From Dipteris shenzhenensis (taxonomy: Eukaryota; Polypodiophyta; Polypodiopsida; Gleicheniales): a DNA stretch of 64,000 bases. Below, in pieces: positions 1 through 9,995 of this stretch (position 1 is the first letter of the stretch; each line of letters begins with the position of its first letter). The position numbers and the translations under genes are program-made. Location of the stretch: assembly GCA_047967505.1 (NCBI GenBank), contig CM106539.1, one strand, 5' to 3'. The notes below the pieces were generated by a model. That model had not been told where the DNA came from and did not search any database. It was given only the letters and a program-made list of their open reading frames with translations.

Positions 1-1696
1 CCAGCAACACCCCAAGCAGCGCCACAGCAACTCAGATGGTCTACTAGGGAAAGCAGACCACCAGCTAGATTGACATATGCTCAGAAAGGCAAAGCAATTC
101 AGGTGGAAACCACCAACTATGCTCTTATGACTACCATCATGGCTACAGAAGAGCCAGTGTACTTTGAAGACGCAGTAGACAAGCCAGAATGGCAAACTGC
201 TATGAATGAAGAAATGGATGCTTTATATAAAAATAACACTTGGGAATTATGTGACCTTCCACCAGGAAAGAAGGCCATAGCCAACAAATGGGTATATAAA
301 GTGAAGTATAATCCAGATGGCAGTATTCAAAGATATAAAGCTAGACTAGTTGCAAAAGGATTTGCACAACAATATGGTCAAGATTATGATGAGACTTATG
401 CTCCAGTAGCAAAGATGGATTCCATACGGTTCTTGATATCACTAGCAACACTCAGTAAATGGAATGTGTATCAGCTTGATGTCAAGAATGCATTTCTCAA
501 TGGTTATCTAGACGAGGAAGTCTACATGCAACAACCAGTAGGTTATGTTGAACCAAGAAAGGAGGAAAAGGTTTGCCATCTCAAGAAAAGTCTCTATAGC
601 TTAAAGCAAGCACCCAGAAGTTGGTACAGCAGAATTGACAAGTATTTTGCTAATCTGGGATACATGAAGTCCAATGCAAATCATACTCTCTACTACAAAG
701 TTCAAGTGAAGACATTACTATTGCACTCTTGTACGTAGATGATCTGATTGTGACAGGAAGCAAGGATAGCTTCATCAGAAAATTAAAACAAGAGTTATCT
801 GCAGAGTTCGACATGAAAGATCTTGGACTTATGCACTATTGTCTTGGAATTGAGTTCTGGAGAGATTCAGATAGCACATTTATGAGTCAACTCAAGTATG
901 TTGATAGTCTCCTGAAGAAGTTTCATATGGCAGATTGCAAGATTGCAGCCACTTCCATGGAACAGAGTTTGAAACTTACTAAAGATTCAGAAAAGCCTAT
1001 AGTCAATGACAGATACTACAAGCAGCTCATTGGATCTCTTATATATTTGACAATCACATGGCTAGATATTTGTTATGCAGTAAGCTCACAAGCACAGTTT
1101 ATGGCAAATCCAAAACAGTCTCATTGGAATGCAGCCAAAAGAGTCTTGAGATACATAAGAGGTACAAGACAGTTTGGGATAGAATACAGAGGAAGTCATC
1201 CACGGTTGCATGGATACTGTGATAGTGACTATGCCGGAGATCATGAGACCAGGAGATCGACACAGGGATATGCATTTTTCCTTGGTCAAGGTGCTATATC
1301 ATGGTTGTCAAACAAACAACCAACTGTTTCTTTGTCTTCGACTGAAGCAAAATATAGGGCACTCACTACAGGTGCATGTGAGGCTATATGGCTCAGAAGA
1401 CTATTGTCAGAAACAGATTACTTTGATGAGTCAAAGCCAATAACAATATACTGTGATAATCAATCGGCTCAAGCATTGGTTAAAAATCCAGTATATCACT
1501 CCAGGACAAAGCACATTGATGTCAAAGAGCACTTCATTAGAGAAAGAGTGTTACTTGGTGACATCACACTGCAGCATTGTGATAGCAAAGAAAATGTTGC
1601 AGACATCTTTACCAAACCACTCGGTAGCTATTCGAGAAACACCGACTAGCTCTTGGTTTGATGCAGAGGAAGGACATTCCCATTAAAGGGGTGTGA
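1..1696 (+). pseudogene. Ty1/copia pol 3' part: reverse transcriptase and RNase H (frameshifted, 5' truncated by window edge)
   Basis: The reading frame is open from base 1, so the gene continues to the left. Reverse transcriptase (RVT_2 type) is visible from about base 160 (motifs NKWVYKVK, DVKNAFLNG, SLYSLKQAPRSWY). One base appears lost near 704; the frame then continues as a second ORF with the catalytic YVDD at 732-743. Ty1-type RNase H follows (GYCDSDYAGD, SLSSTEAKYRAL, IYCDNQSA, DIFTKPL). A second frameshift near 1635 ends the ORF early at 1649; the homologous frame runs on to a TGA at 1694-1696 that overlaps the LTR start, a usual copia arrangement. This enzyme would copy element RNA into cDNA in cytoplasmic particles. 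Two frameshifts make this copy dead. Confidence 0.9.
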
Positions 1697-1985
1697 TGGA
1701 ATGTAATGCTCAGTCCTTCTTCGATTCCCCAGAATCATCATCTTGAGGGAAGGCCTACTTCATGATGTTGATCTTGAGGGAAGGTGTTGAGAGTTCACGC
1801 TCAACATCATGTGATCATGTGTGCATAGCACCATCACGTGATCATATGTGCATAGCACTAACCTTATAGAGTGCTATAAAGGAAAGGGTTAGATCCCCTA
1901 ACCCTAATCCTAAAAGGGTTTGTATATATTCTATTTTTTCAACTAAATCTAGTGTACAGTTAGTCATTTGTGGTGTGCTCTCTAG
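1692..1985 (+). repeat. 3' LTR of the Ty1/copia element (right end unclear)
   Basis: A short polypurine tract, AAAGGGG (1685-1691), is followed at once by TGTGATGG, the expected TG start of an LTR, placed exactly at the end of pol. The LTR carries a TATAAA box at 1875-1880 and a 27-bp tandem repeat. Its right end is not definable because the sequence runs into the G/C-rich tract near 1985 and the partner LTR lies outside the window. Confidence 0.7.
1805..1858 (+). repeat. 27-bp tandem repeat (2 copies) in the LTR promoter region
   Basis: Two adjacent 27-bp copies (1805-1831 and 1832-1858) differ at two positions. Each holds a palindromic TGATCA core; the second also has a CACGTG box at 1835-1840. 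They sit about 20-70 bp upstream of the TATAAA box, where duplicated LTR enhancers commonly lie. A regulatory role is inference. Confidence 0.75.
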
Positions 1986-3360
1986 CTGTGCCCTCTCTCC
2001 TCATCTCCACTCTTCTCCTCTCCCCTCAGGGGGCCGACGGGAGGGGAGGCGGGGAAGGGGGAGGGGGCGACGGGAGGGCGGGAGGAGAGGAGGGAGGGGG
2101 GTTTAACAGCCCGGGAAGGGGGAGGGGAGGCGGGGAAGGTAGGACGGGGAGGGGGCGAGAGGGAGGGGAGGCGAGGAAGGGAGGGCGGGGAGGGGGTGAG
2201 AGGGCGGGGAGGGGGCGAGACGGCAGGGGGGTTTACCCCCACTTGTTGCATGCGCAATAGGTGGGGTGGGGGTATTATTACCCCCATGGGTGGGTTTAAC
2301 CCTCCCCCTCCCTCCTCTCGTCCCCCCTCCCCCCACCCTCCCGCCTCCCCTCCCCCTTCCCCGCGCCTCACCCCCCCCACCCCACCATAGGTGGGGGGGA
2401 AATCCCCTCCCACCCACCTGTTGCATGCACAACAGGTGGGGGGGGGGGGGGTAACCCCCCCTCCCCGTGCCCTGCCCCTCCCCACCTCCCCTCCCCGTGC
2501 CCTCCCCCTCCCCCGCCTCCCCTCCCCCTCCCCCTTCCCCCTCGCCCTCCCCCTCTCCCTTCCCCCTCCCCCTTCCCCTCCTCGCGCCCCTCCCCCTTCC
2601 CCTCCTCCACCCCCGCCCCTTCCCTGCGCCCCTCCCCCTTCCCCTCCCCTGCCCCTTCCCCGCGCCCCTCCCCCTTCCCTGCGCCCCTCCCCTCCCCCTT
2701 CCCCGCGCCCCTCCCCCTTTCCCTTCCCTGCGCCCCTCCCCCTCCCCCTTCCCCGTGCCCTCCCCCTTCACTGGCGGGGAGGGGAAGGGAAGGGGAAGGG
2801 AGGGAAGGGGAAGGGAGGGACGGCGGGGAAGGGGAGAAAGGGGCCGCGGGGAGGGGGAGGGGGAGGGGAAGGGAGGGACGGCGGGGAGGGAGGGGCCAAC
2901 GCGGAGGGGGGGTGGGGAAGGGAGGGGCCGGCGGGGAGGGGAAGGGGGAGGGAGAGGAGGGAAAGGGAGGGGGAAGGGCCGGCAGGGAGGGGGAGGGGGA
3001 GGGAGAGGAGGGGAAGGGAGGGGCCGGTGGGGAGGGGGAGGCGGGGAAGGGGAGGGGAAGGGAGGGCAGGGAGGAGAGAGGAAGGGGAAGGGGGAGGAGA
3101 GGGGAAGGGAGGGGGAGGGGAGGAGAGGAAGCCGGAGGAGGGAGGGGAGAAGCGGGGGGAGAGGGGAAGGGAGGGGGAGAGAGGAAGCGGGAGAAGAAGG
3201 GAGAGGAGAGAGGAAGGGAGGGGGAGGGGAGGGCAAGGGAGGGGAGGGAGGAGAGGGGAAGGGAGGGGAGAGAGGAAGCAGGAGGAGAGGGGATGGGAAG
3301 CAGGAGGGGAGGGACGAGAGGGAGGGAGGGAGTACCTAGGTGGAGAGGTGGTGGAGCTCC
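1986..3360. repeat. G/C-rich homopurine-homopyrimidine low-complexity tract
   Basis: About 1.4 kb is built almost only from G runs with scattered A (plus-strand purine at about 2040-2240 and 2780-3340) or C runs with scattered T (2300-2770), so purine strandedness flips twice. Short non-repetitive islands near 2231-2290 and 2390-2460 hold hairpins, for example GGGGGTA/TACCCCC at 2268-2274 and 2279-2285 with a TTAT loop. Long Pro-, Gly- and Arg-rich ORFs here on both strands are composition artefacts. The tract has strong potential for G-quadruplex and triplex structures on both strands. Confidence 0.9.
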
Positions 3361-4262
3361 AGGAAAGTTGTGAGAGAGAATGAGGAGAAATAGAGTTTTA
3401 TAGGAAATAGGTAGCTTTTAGGTCAAGTCAGCTTTTTTTAGTTTTTAAGGTTTTTTTAGTTCTTTTAGGTTCACTATAAGTAGTCTAAGAACATTCTTCA
3501 TTCTCTCTTTCATTCAAAGATCATTCTTTTACACTCCACGCTTCTCTCCTCTCATCAACCTGTTGCAGGATTCTCAAAAATTTTCAAAATGTTGCAAGAG
3601 GTGAGTTCATTTCTAACCTATTGCGTACGCAAGAACTTCTAAGAATCAAGTTTTTGTAAATTTGAATTTTTTTTCAAATCCGATTCTTTTCTCAAAAACT
3701 TGTGTGTACGCAACAACTTCAAAAAACCATTTTTGCATTAAATCTTTTTTCCCACAAATTTTCCTCTTTACCTCAAACTCTCACAACCTATTTTCAGAAA
3801 TTTCTCTCCTAGCATATTGGGCATGCAACAATTTTTCAAAAAAAAAAAAGTCTATTACAAATTTCTCTCTCAACCTCAAAACCACTCAAACCTCCCTACC
3901 TATTGCGTACACAACTTCAAAACAAAATTTAATCATAAATCTCTCCAAAAAACTCCTCAACAAAAAAAAAAACAATCTATTACAAATTTCTCTCTCAACC
4001 TCAAGACCACTCAAACCCTACCTATTGCGTATGCAATAACTTCAAAACAAAATTTAATCATAAATCTCTCCAAAAAACTCCTCAACAAAAAAAAACAATC
4101 TATTACAAATTTCTCTCTCAATCTCAAAACCACTCAAACCTCCCTACCTATTGTGTACGCAACAACTTCGAAACTCCAAAAAACTCTTCTCACGACACTT
4201 TATTACAAATTTCTCTCTCAACCTCAAAACCACTCAAACCTCCCTACCTATTGCATACGCAA
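2246..4262. repeat. Dispersed palindromic motif around TTGCGTACGCAA (about 9 copies)
   Basis: A 12-bp self-complementary core, TTGCRTRCGCAA with variants, recurs at 2246-2257, 2421-2432, 3621-3632, about 3702-3713, 3817-3828, 3903-3914, 4025-4036, 4151-4162 and 4251-4262. It is usually preceded by CCTA or CCTG and often followed by CAACTTC. A half copy is at about 3559-3568. The motif crosses the sharp boundary from the G/C-rich tract into AT-rich DNA, so it is not explained by base composition. Function unknown. Confidence 0.7.
3361..3660. other. Non-coding junction between G/C-rich tract and tandem repeat
   Basis: No gene is visible. The stretch has T-rich runs, a weak TATA-like CACTATAAGTAG near 3472 and a CATTCTCTCTTTCATTC segment. 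It resembles an LTR or promoter-leader region, but no partner copy is in the window. Confidence 0.5.
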
Positions 4263-4320
4263 CAACTTCAAAACAAAATTTAATCATAAATCTTTCCAAA
4301 AAACTCTTCTCACGACACTT
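3851..4320 (+). repeat. About 120-bp tandem repeat, four copies
   Basis: Units begin with T(C/T)TATTACAAATTTCTC at 3851, 3976, 4099 and 4199, giving lengths of about 125, 123, 100 and 122 bp. Each contains CAACCTCAA, ACCACTCAAACC, the TTGCGTACGCAA-type palindrome and, except in the third, AATTTAATCATAAATC. The third copy has an internal deletion. The lysine- and asparagine-rich ORFs across it are artefacts. Confidence 0.85.
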
Positions 4321-5137
4321 TATTAATATAAAAATCCATTTATAATATTTTTACTCCATAATATAATAAATTTTTATTAACTAATGTTAAAATATAATTT
4401 TGCTAAAAATATATATTATTAATCTATAAATTAATATAAATATTATATAATTATTATATAAATAAATATATAAATACATTAATTTTAAAAAATATAACTT
4501 GAAAGGGAGGTCTTCTAGCATATGTGCTTTATATAATACTTATTCTTAAAACAATGAAAAATTAGTGAATATATTGCTATTCTATATATTATGAACTTAA
4601 AAACTATATAAATTAAATATTATATAAATTTAAATAAATATATAAATTATTAATATTATACATTAATAACATTTAAAATTATGTAGATTATATACTAATA
4701 ACCTTTCAATTTTAAAAAGTAGTCAATCAAAGAATTGAATTAATTTAAAAAATAAGAAAATATTAAATTTTACACACTTACTTTTAGCATGTACGCTTTT
4801 CTTCCATGTGTATAATACTTGTTAGTTAGCCAAAGAATGAAAAATTAGATAATAAATTTGTAAGGTAGGTATTTAAAACCATAGAATCTAGAAGAGGTTT
4901 AGCATACTTACTTATCTTTATTACTATGTGTAATACTTTGCAAAAACCTTAAACAAAGTTTAAGGCTTTGCACAAAACTACAGTATCATCAGGGAAAAGC
5001 TCAAAAAATGACTTTTTCTTTGAAACCACTTAACAGGCTCTCAAAACCACTTCGTAAAGCCAAAATGACTTTTCCAAAGGTTCCTCCAAGGTCACCTTGG
5101 CATATCACGAGTGGAGCTCAATACCTCAACGACCAGT
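4321..5137. other. AT-rich non-coding DNA
   Basis: The part up to about 4990 is very AT-rich with TATATAAA-like stretches. Two weak repeats of a CTTTT(A/C)GCAT..TA(C/T)GCTTT...TATAATACTT phrase occur near 4520-4550 and 4785-4830. No coding sequence is recognisable. Confidence 0.6.
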
Positions 5138-5234
5138 GCCATTCTCTATGTGGGATTGTGGAGAATGGCACCGGTGCCATTCTCCATGTGAGTTTGGCTT
5201 TCCTATGGACATTGGCACTAGTGTCGATCTCCAT
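5138..5234. repeat. Small island of the AATGGCAC/GTGCCATT palindromic repeat
   Basis: Three units of the family that dominates 14.2-22.1 kb lie here, including a perfect palindrome at 5161-5184 with core AATGGCACCGGTGCCATT. The island abuts the left end of the first 1.1-kb duplicated segment, which shows the family is dispersed rather than confined to one array. Confidence 0.85.
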
Positions 5235-5290
5235 GAATTGAACCCAAGACCTCCCCATTCACAAAAGGAAGACTTACCAATGGGCCAGCA
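5235..5290 (-). other. tRNA-like sequence (box A and box B), copy A
   Basis: Read on the minus strand, TGGCCCATTGGTAAG (5273-5287) fits Pol III box A with one mismatch and GGGTTCAATTC (about 5235-5245) fits box B. The spacing of about 35 bases is tRNA-like. It could be a tRNA-derived SINE head or a tRNA relic; a functional tRNA fold was not demonstrated. Confidence 0.45.
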
Positions 5291-5613
5291 AATAGGAAGT
5301 GAAGAAAGTGTTATGATATTCTTATATGGTGAAATCTCATGAACTGTAACTCTCTAACCGTACGGAGTTTCCTCTTATTGTAAAAAGAAAAAGTGCTTCA
5401 TTTCATGTGCTCTATTCATATCTCATACTAGATCGCAGATTCTGAACTTTTTAAGTTCAATCCTTGGACACACACCACACGAGGAGGGTGGATATTTATG
5501 TCACTTCTCGATGAGTTCAAGGATTTGGTGCTTGGTCCTCCACTCATTACGGCTACCAATTGGCGAGATCTCTTTCTTGATCTTCATGTTGATCTTCAAC
5601 AATTGATTGTACA

Positions 5614-5823
5614 ATGCATTGCTCAAGAGACGACGGGTGGGATGATACACCGTGGATGATTCAAGGTGAAGAACTAGTGATACACTGGGAGGATTTTGAT
5701 TTCAATTCTACTCATTATGCGGTGATCAAGTTACTTGCTGCATCGGAGGTAATTAAAAGGGTGGGATGTTCCCCAAGCTTGGGGGGAGATTTGGCGCATT
5801 TGCTTATTAATTCCTGTGGATAA
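5614..5823 (+). pseudogene. Short unrecognised ORF in duplicated segment, copy A
   Basis: A 69-residue ORF (MHCSRDDGWDDTPWMIQ...) is kept with about three residue changes in the second copy at 7185-7394. It lies upstream of RNase H and could be a piece of the same retroelement polyprotein. I recognise no domain. Shared preservation may only reflect recent duplication. Confidence 0.35.
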
Positions 5824-6067
5824 GCTCGTCTTGAATTATTTCTTCTCGATCTCACTACAAAGGTTTCTAGGGCTCAGCTAGGTAATGTTTCAACCAAGGA
5901 ATCCCTTTGTACCTAATCAACCCTTTGTGCCTCATTTTGAGCTTCAAGTTGTAATTCTTTTTGGTCTAAAGATAAAGGATTGCAAGTTTATTTGGTGCTG
6001 AAAGTCTTGCCCAAGTATTGAATTCTCCCCACCCTCTCCTTTTACCTATCTTGGACTACCAAGAAAC

Positions 6068-6574
6068 TTGGGATGTGTGGATTTTAGTCTTGGTGTGATG
6101 ACATCTTGGCTCCTCCAATTTGACGACGCATACAAACCTTCGACCAAGGCTACTAGTGTGGGTGTGAAGCTCACTTCACCAAGGGGTGAAGTGTATTGTT
6201 ATAGCAAGTCTACACTAGCAAGTACTTACAACCAAGCTAAGTACTCAACACTCATTTTTGGGCTACAAAAGGCACAAGAACATCGGATCAAGCAACTTGA
6301 GGTGCAAGGAGATTCTCAACTCATGTGTGAACAAGTTAGTGGAAGGTGGAAGGTGCGGAGCAAAGGCTTGGTTCCATGACATCAACAAGCATTGGAACTT
6401 TGCCAACAATTTGAAGAGGTAAAAATTCAACATATCCCTCGAGCTCAAAATCTAGTTGCTGATTTCTTGGCACGTGAAGCTTGTACTTCAATCACGCATG
6501 AAGCAAGTGGAAGCACCGCCCCAACAAAGCCTCCAATCTACGTGTCTTTGACTCACGGTTCTTCGTCTCCGTAG
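6068..6574 (+). pseudogene. Plant RNase H domain (RVT_3/archaeal type), gypsy-derived, copy A
   Basis: The frame shows the RNase H series LQFDDAY (first Asp), RGEVYCYSK, then LIFGLQKAQ, KQLEVQGDSQL (third acidic residue), and after an in-frame TGA (6377-6379) continues LELCQQFEEVKIQHIPRAQN and VADFLAREA. This is the RNase H type carried as an extra domain by Tat-lineage Ty3/gypsy elements and by some plant RNase H-like proteins. The catalytic Glu, normally in an A-E-Y motif, is Lys here (AKYST), so the domain is doubly dead: a missing catalytic residue and a nonsense codon. Confidence 0.75.
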
Positions 6575-6630
6575 CTATAAAACCTCTCTGTTTCTACACC
6601 TCCATCCTGCGTGTGATTCCTATGCATTTT

Positions 6631-6704
6631 CTATGCGCTTCCATGCAAAATTGCTCCTGTGCATCTTCTATGCGTCGCCACGCAAAACTGCTCCTATGCA
6701 TCTT
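6631..6704 (+). repeat. 37-bp tandem duplication
   Basis: Two imperfect 37-bp copies begin CTATGCG at 6631 and 6668 and share GCAAAA(T/C)TGCTCCT. They lie between RNase H copy A and a pyrimidine-rich CT/TCTCC tract (about 6718-6790). No coding function is seen. Confidence 0.65.
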
Positions 6705-6804
6705 CAATAGACCTCGCGCCCCCCCCCCTCTATCTTCTTCTTCTCCTTCTCCCTCTCTTCTCTTCTCCTCTCCTCTCCTCTCCTCTCTTTTTATTAAAGA
6801 GTGG

Positions 6805-7915
6805 GAATTGAACCCAAGACCTCCCCATTCACAAAAGGAAGACTTACCAATGGGCCAACAAATAGGAAGTGAAGAAAGTGTTATGATATTCTTATATGGT
6901 GAAATATCATGAACTGTAACTCTCTAACCATAGGGAGTTTCCTCTTGTTGTAAAAAGAAAAAGTGCTTCATTTCATGTGCTCTATTCATATCTCATACTA
7001 GATCACAGGTTCTGAACTTTTTTAAGTTCAATCCTTGGACACACGTCACACGAGGAGGGTGGATATTTATGTCACTTCTCGACAAGTTCAAGAATTTGGT
7101 GCTTGGTCCTCCACTCATTATGGCTACCAATTGGTGAGATCTCTTTCTTGATCTTCATGTCAACCTTCAACAACTGATTGTATAATGCATTGCTCAAGAG
7201 ATGACGGGTGGGATGATACACCGTGGATGATTCAAGGTGAAGAACTAGTGATACACTGGGAGGATTTTTATTTCAATTCTACTCATTATGCGGTGATCAA
7301 GCTACTTGCTGCATCGGAGGTAATTAAAAGGGTGGTATGTTCCCCAAGCTTGGGGGGAGATTTGGCACATCTGCTTATTAATTCCTATGGATAAGCTCGT
7401 CTTGAATGATTTCTTCTCGATCTCACTACAAAGGTTTCTAGGGCTCAGGTAGGTAATGTTTCGACCAAGGAATCCCTTTGTACCTAATCAACCCTTTGTG
7501 CCTCATTTTGAGCTTCAAGTTGTAATTCTTTTTAGTCTAAAGATAAACTATCAAAAAAGGATTGCAAGTTTATTTGGTGCTGAATGTCTTGCTCAAGTAT
7601 TGAATTCACCCCACCCTCTCCTTCTACCTATCTTGGACTATCGAGAAACTTGGGATGTCTGGATTTTAGTCTTGGTGTGATGACATCTTGGCTCCTCCAA
7701 TTTGATGGCGCATACAAACCTTCGACCAAGGCTGCTAGTGTGGGTGTGAAGCTCACTTCACCAAGGGGTGAGGTGTATTATTATAGCAAGTCTGCACTAG
7801 CAAGTACTTGCAACCAAGTTGAGTACTCGGCACTCATTTTTGGGCTACAAAAGGTGCAAGAACATCGGATCAAGCAACTTGAGGTGCAAGGAGATTCTCA
7901 ACTCGTGTGTGAACA
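6805..7915 (+). repeat. 1.1-kb direct duplication, copy B
   Basis: Second copy of the 5235-6333 segment. It carries the same tRNA-like edge on the minus strand (box A complement 6843-6857, box B complement 6804-6815) and the short ORF at 7185-7394. Homology stops at 7915 in mid-domain, where unrelated sequence begins, marking a recombination or insertion breakpoint. Confidence 0.9.
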
Positions 7916-8120
7916 GTGTAAAGAAGGATGCAATATCATGCCTCGACCAATAAGGGTTGGTCCTTTTAAGATTGTTTATGAGCTATTCTATGCTGAAGAT
8001 TCTTCCCATATAGTATTTCACAATACACCAGTCACACCCTACCCTGCCTATGTGTGCTTTGTGGATGTATCTTCACCTGATTTTCAGTTCAAGCTACCTC
8101 TTTCCATTGTTTGCCACTAG
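7584..8120 (+). pseudogene. RNase H domain (RVT_3 type), copy B, fused to unrelated C-terminus
   Basis: The ORF repeats the copy A RNase H from LQFDGAY to GDSQLVCEQ and here keeps the catalytic Glu (VEYSAL). At 7915 it leaves the family consensus and continues about 65 codons of unrelated sequence (CKEGCNIMPRP...), so the last part of RNase H (the HIPRAQN region) is missing. It is a chimeric, truncated retroelement fragment. The tail is not recognised; it ends 40 bp before the gypsy gag begins and may belong to the leader of that element. Confidence 0.65.
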
Positions 8121-8160
8121 ATAAGCCTCATTTCATCTCTCTCTTTTCCATTTTTCAAGC

Positions 8161-9120
8161 GTGACTGACATTCCCGTGTTCTATGGATGGGTTGAAGAAA
8201 ATCCAAATGAGTATCTTGTGGCCTTCAAGCGCCGTTGTGTTTCTCTCAACTTTCTTACTGAAGATAGATGGCTGTTGGTTCTTCCCACATTTCTAAAGGG
8301 TTTGGCTCAAGTGTGGTATGAGAAGCAGAAGACGTTCGCCAAAGCTAGCCAAGGTTGACAGCAGCGATGATTGAGTATTTCGGCAAAGAAGAGGAGCCAA
8401 AGAATGTGTACCTACATGTGGCAAACTTGAAGCAGTCAGAAGGTGAGATGGCGCGTCGATATGTGGATCGAGTGACCATGCTCTTGGACCGTTTAATTGC
8501 CATGCAGGAGGACAATGCCGAATTTTGAGTTAGAATGACTCAACATGTGCTGGGCTATCTTGTAGCAAGAGCAAGTGATGAATTCTGCCTTAAGCTTAAA
8601 TGGGAGAATCCAAAAATCATGGTGCTAGCACATGAGATTGTTCAAAAGTTTAATAAAGTTCAGTCTGACCCTGCTTCAAAGAAGATGGTTGTCCCTCCGC
8701 ATCCCCCTCAATACTTGCAACAACAACCTAGGGGGTTCCAACTCAAGGGCATACCCCCACCCCCCATCAGGGATGTATCCACTGCCTCCACCTGAAATGT
8801 TTGGTCCTCCCTTAGGTGCTTACCCTCAACAAGGTGTATATCCTCACCCTCCACTTGGAAGATTTCCCCAGCCTTGCCCACGAGCCCTCCTCCTTTCTAC
8901 TCCCGCGTCCCCTCCTACTAAAGAACCCAGAGTCAATGACCTAGCCAAGGCCCTGAATGGTCTTTGGCTTGAGGTGGTAGGCATCAGAAATAAATCCAAT
9001 CGCCCTCCAAGAGAATGTGCCAATGTTGTGTGGTACGAGTGCCACCAGAAGGGTCACTATCGCACCAAATGTCCCAATATTCCAAGGGTGAATCTTCTAA
9101 GTGGATTAGGCACTGAGGAT
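8161..9120 (+). pseudogene. Ty3/gypsy gag with defective zinc knuckle
   Basis: The retrotransposon gag core is seen at 8161-8650 (PVFYGWVEENPNEYLVAFKR, LKGLAQVWYEKQ, YFGKEEEPKNVYLHVANL), interrupted by stops near 8356 and 8527 and a frameshift near 8760. A proline-rich linker follows, then a CCHC knuckle at about 9031-9072 in which the first Cys is Trp (WYECHQKGHYRTKC), so zinc binding should be lost. Gag normally packages element RNA in particles. The N-terminus and 5' LTR are not identified. Confidence 0.8.
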
Positions 9121-9489
9121 TCTGACATAGAGGTCCTTGACCTCGGGAAGAGAAGTCGAACCACCTCGAACCCCTCTCCAAACCATGGACCGGGCCGCCC
9201 CAAGAAGAAGGTGTCCTTCTCAGAGCCCTCAAATGCTGAGATGGCAGACCCACCAACAGAGAAGACTAAAAGATCTCGTAGGAGTAAGTGGTCACCCTCG
9301 GATTTTCCTATCGGCTCAGGGCAAGAAGACTATTCGGTTGTTCAGGACCTTGCTCATCGGTCTTTCAGCATCACGCTTCCTCAACTAATATCATTAAGCC
9401 CTAAGGTGAGATGTGAGCTGCAACAAGGGCTCTCAACAAGGAAAAGCAAGAAAAAGGGAAAGGTAAGAGATATTTCTTCTATCTCTAAA

Positions 9490-9912
9490 GAAGTTGATCG
9501 GCACCTGCATACAGTAGATGTCATCATGGATAACTGCCGTGTCAAGAGTGTGTGTGTTGATGGGGGAGCTGCATGTAACATCATGGTGCTCGATATCATG
9601 AAGAAGTTGAATTTGAAATGCACCAGGCGTTCCTCCACTCGAATCAAGGTAGCAAATGGTCGATGACTCGCCACCCTGGGAGTCATTGAGGATTTGCCCA
9701 TCACTGTCAATGGGTTCACCACCACTGTCAATTTCTATGTAGTGGACATTGAAGATACAGGCAGGAGTTACCCAGCCATACTTGGGAGACCGTGGTTGAG
9801 AAAGAGTGATGTAGTCAGCTATTGGAAGACAGGACACATGTCTTTTGGTGCTTCGAAGGAGAAGATCCCAATGCAACTAGGTGCCACTAAACCAGAAGAA
9901 GAAGAGGAGTAG
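9490..9912 (+). pseudogene. Ty3/gypsy aspartic protease
   Basis: The active-site motif VDGGAACNIM (Asp codon at 9559-9561; DGG variants are common in plant gypsy elements) is followed by IKVANGR, an in-frame TGA at 9664-9666, and the conserved ILGRPWLR. It would cleave the Gag-Pol polyprotein. The acidic linker after it ends at a TAG (9910-9912) and a frameshift lies in the G run near 9963-9970. Confidence 0.8.
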
Positions 9913-9995
9913 GACAGTGATACTCGCTCATCCTCGGTGTCTGAGTCAATCGAAGATTCAGACGGGGGGAGGAGTTCTCAGAAGAAGAATTTTAC

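Larger units (their letters stand above)
5235..6333 (+). repeat. 1.1-kb direct duplication, copy A
   Basis: This segment is nearly identical to 6805-7915, about 1.57 kb downstream in the same orientation, with scattered substitutions and about 12 bp of indels. It contains a tRNA-like edge, a conserved short ORF (5614-5823) and an RNase H domain. Homology begins exactly at the tRNA-like box B and ends inside RNase H. Confidence 0.9.

Noticed and set aside
1970-3383. Long ORFs up to 377 codons rich in Pro, Gly, Arg and Glu
   Set aside because: They are produced by GGGGAGG/CCCCTCC composition and occur in several frames on both strands at once.
3662-4345. Asn/Lys/Ser-rich ORFs over the 120-bp tandem repeat
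   Set aside because: They follow the tandem repeat in several overlapping frames and have no domain.
6881-7060. TGTTATGATATTC as the missing 5' LTR of the gypsy element at 8161-13209
   Set aside because: Only the first seven or eight bases agree with the 3' LTR start at 13210; the following sequence is unrelated.
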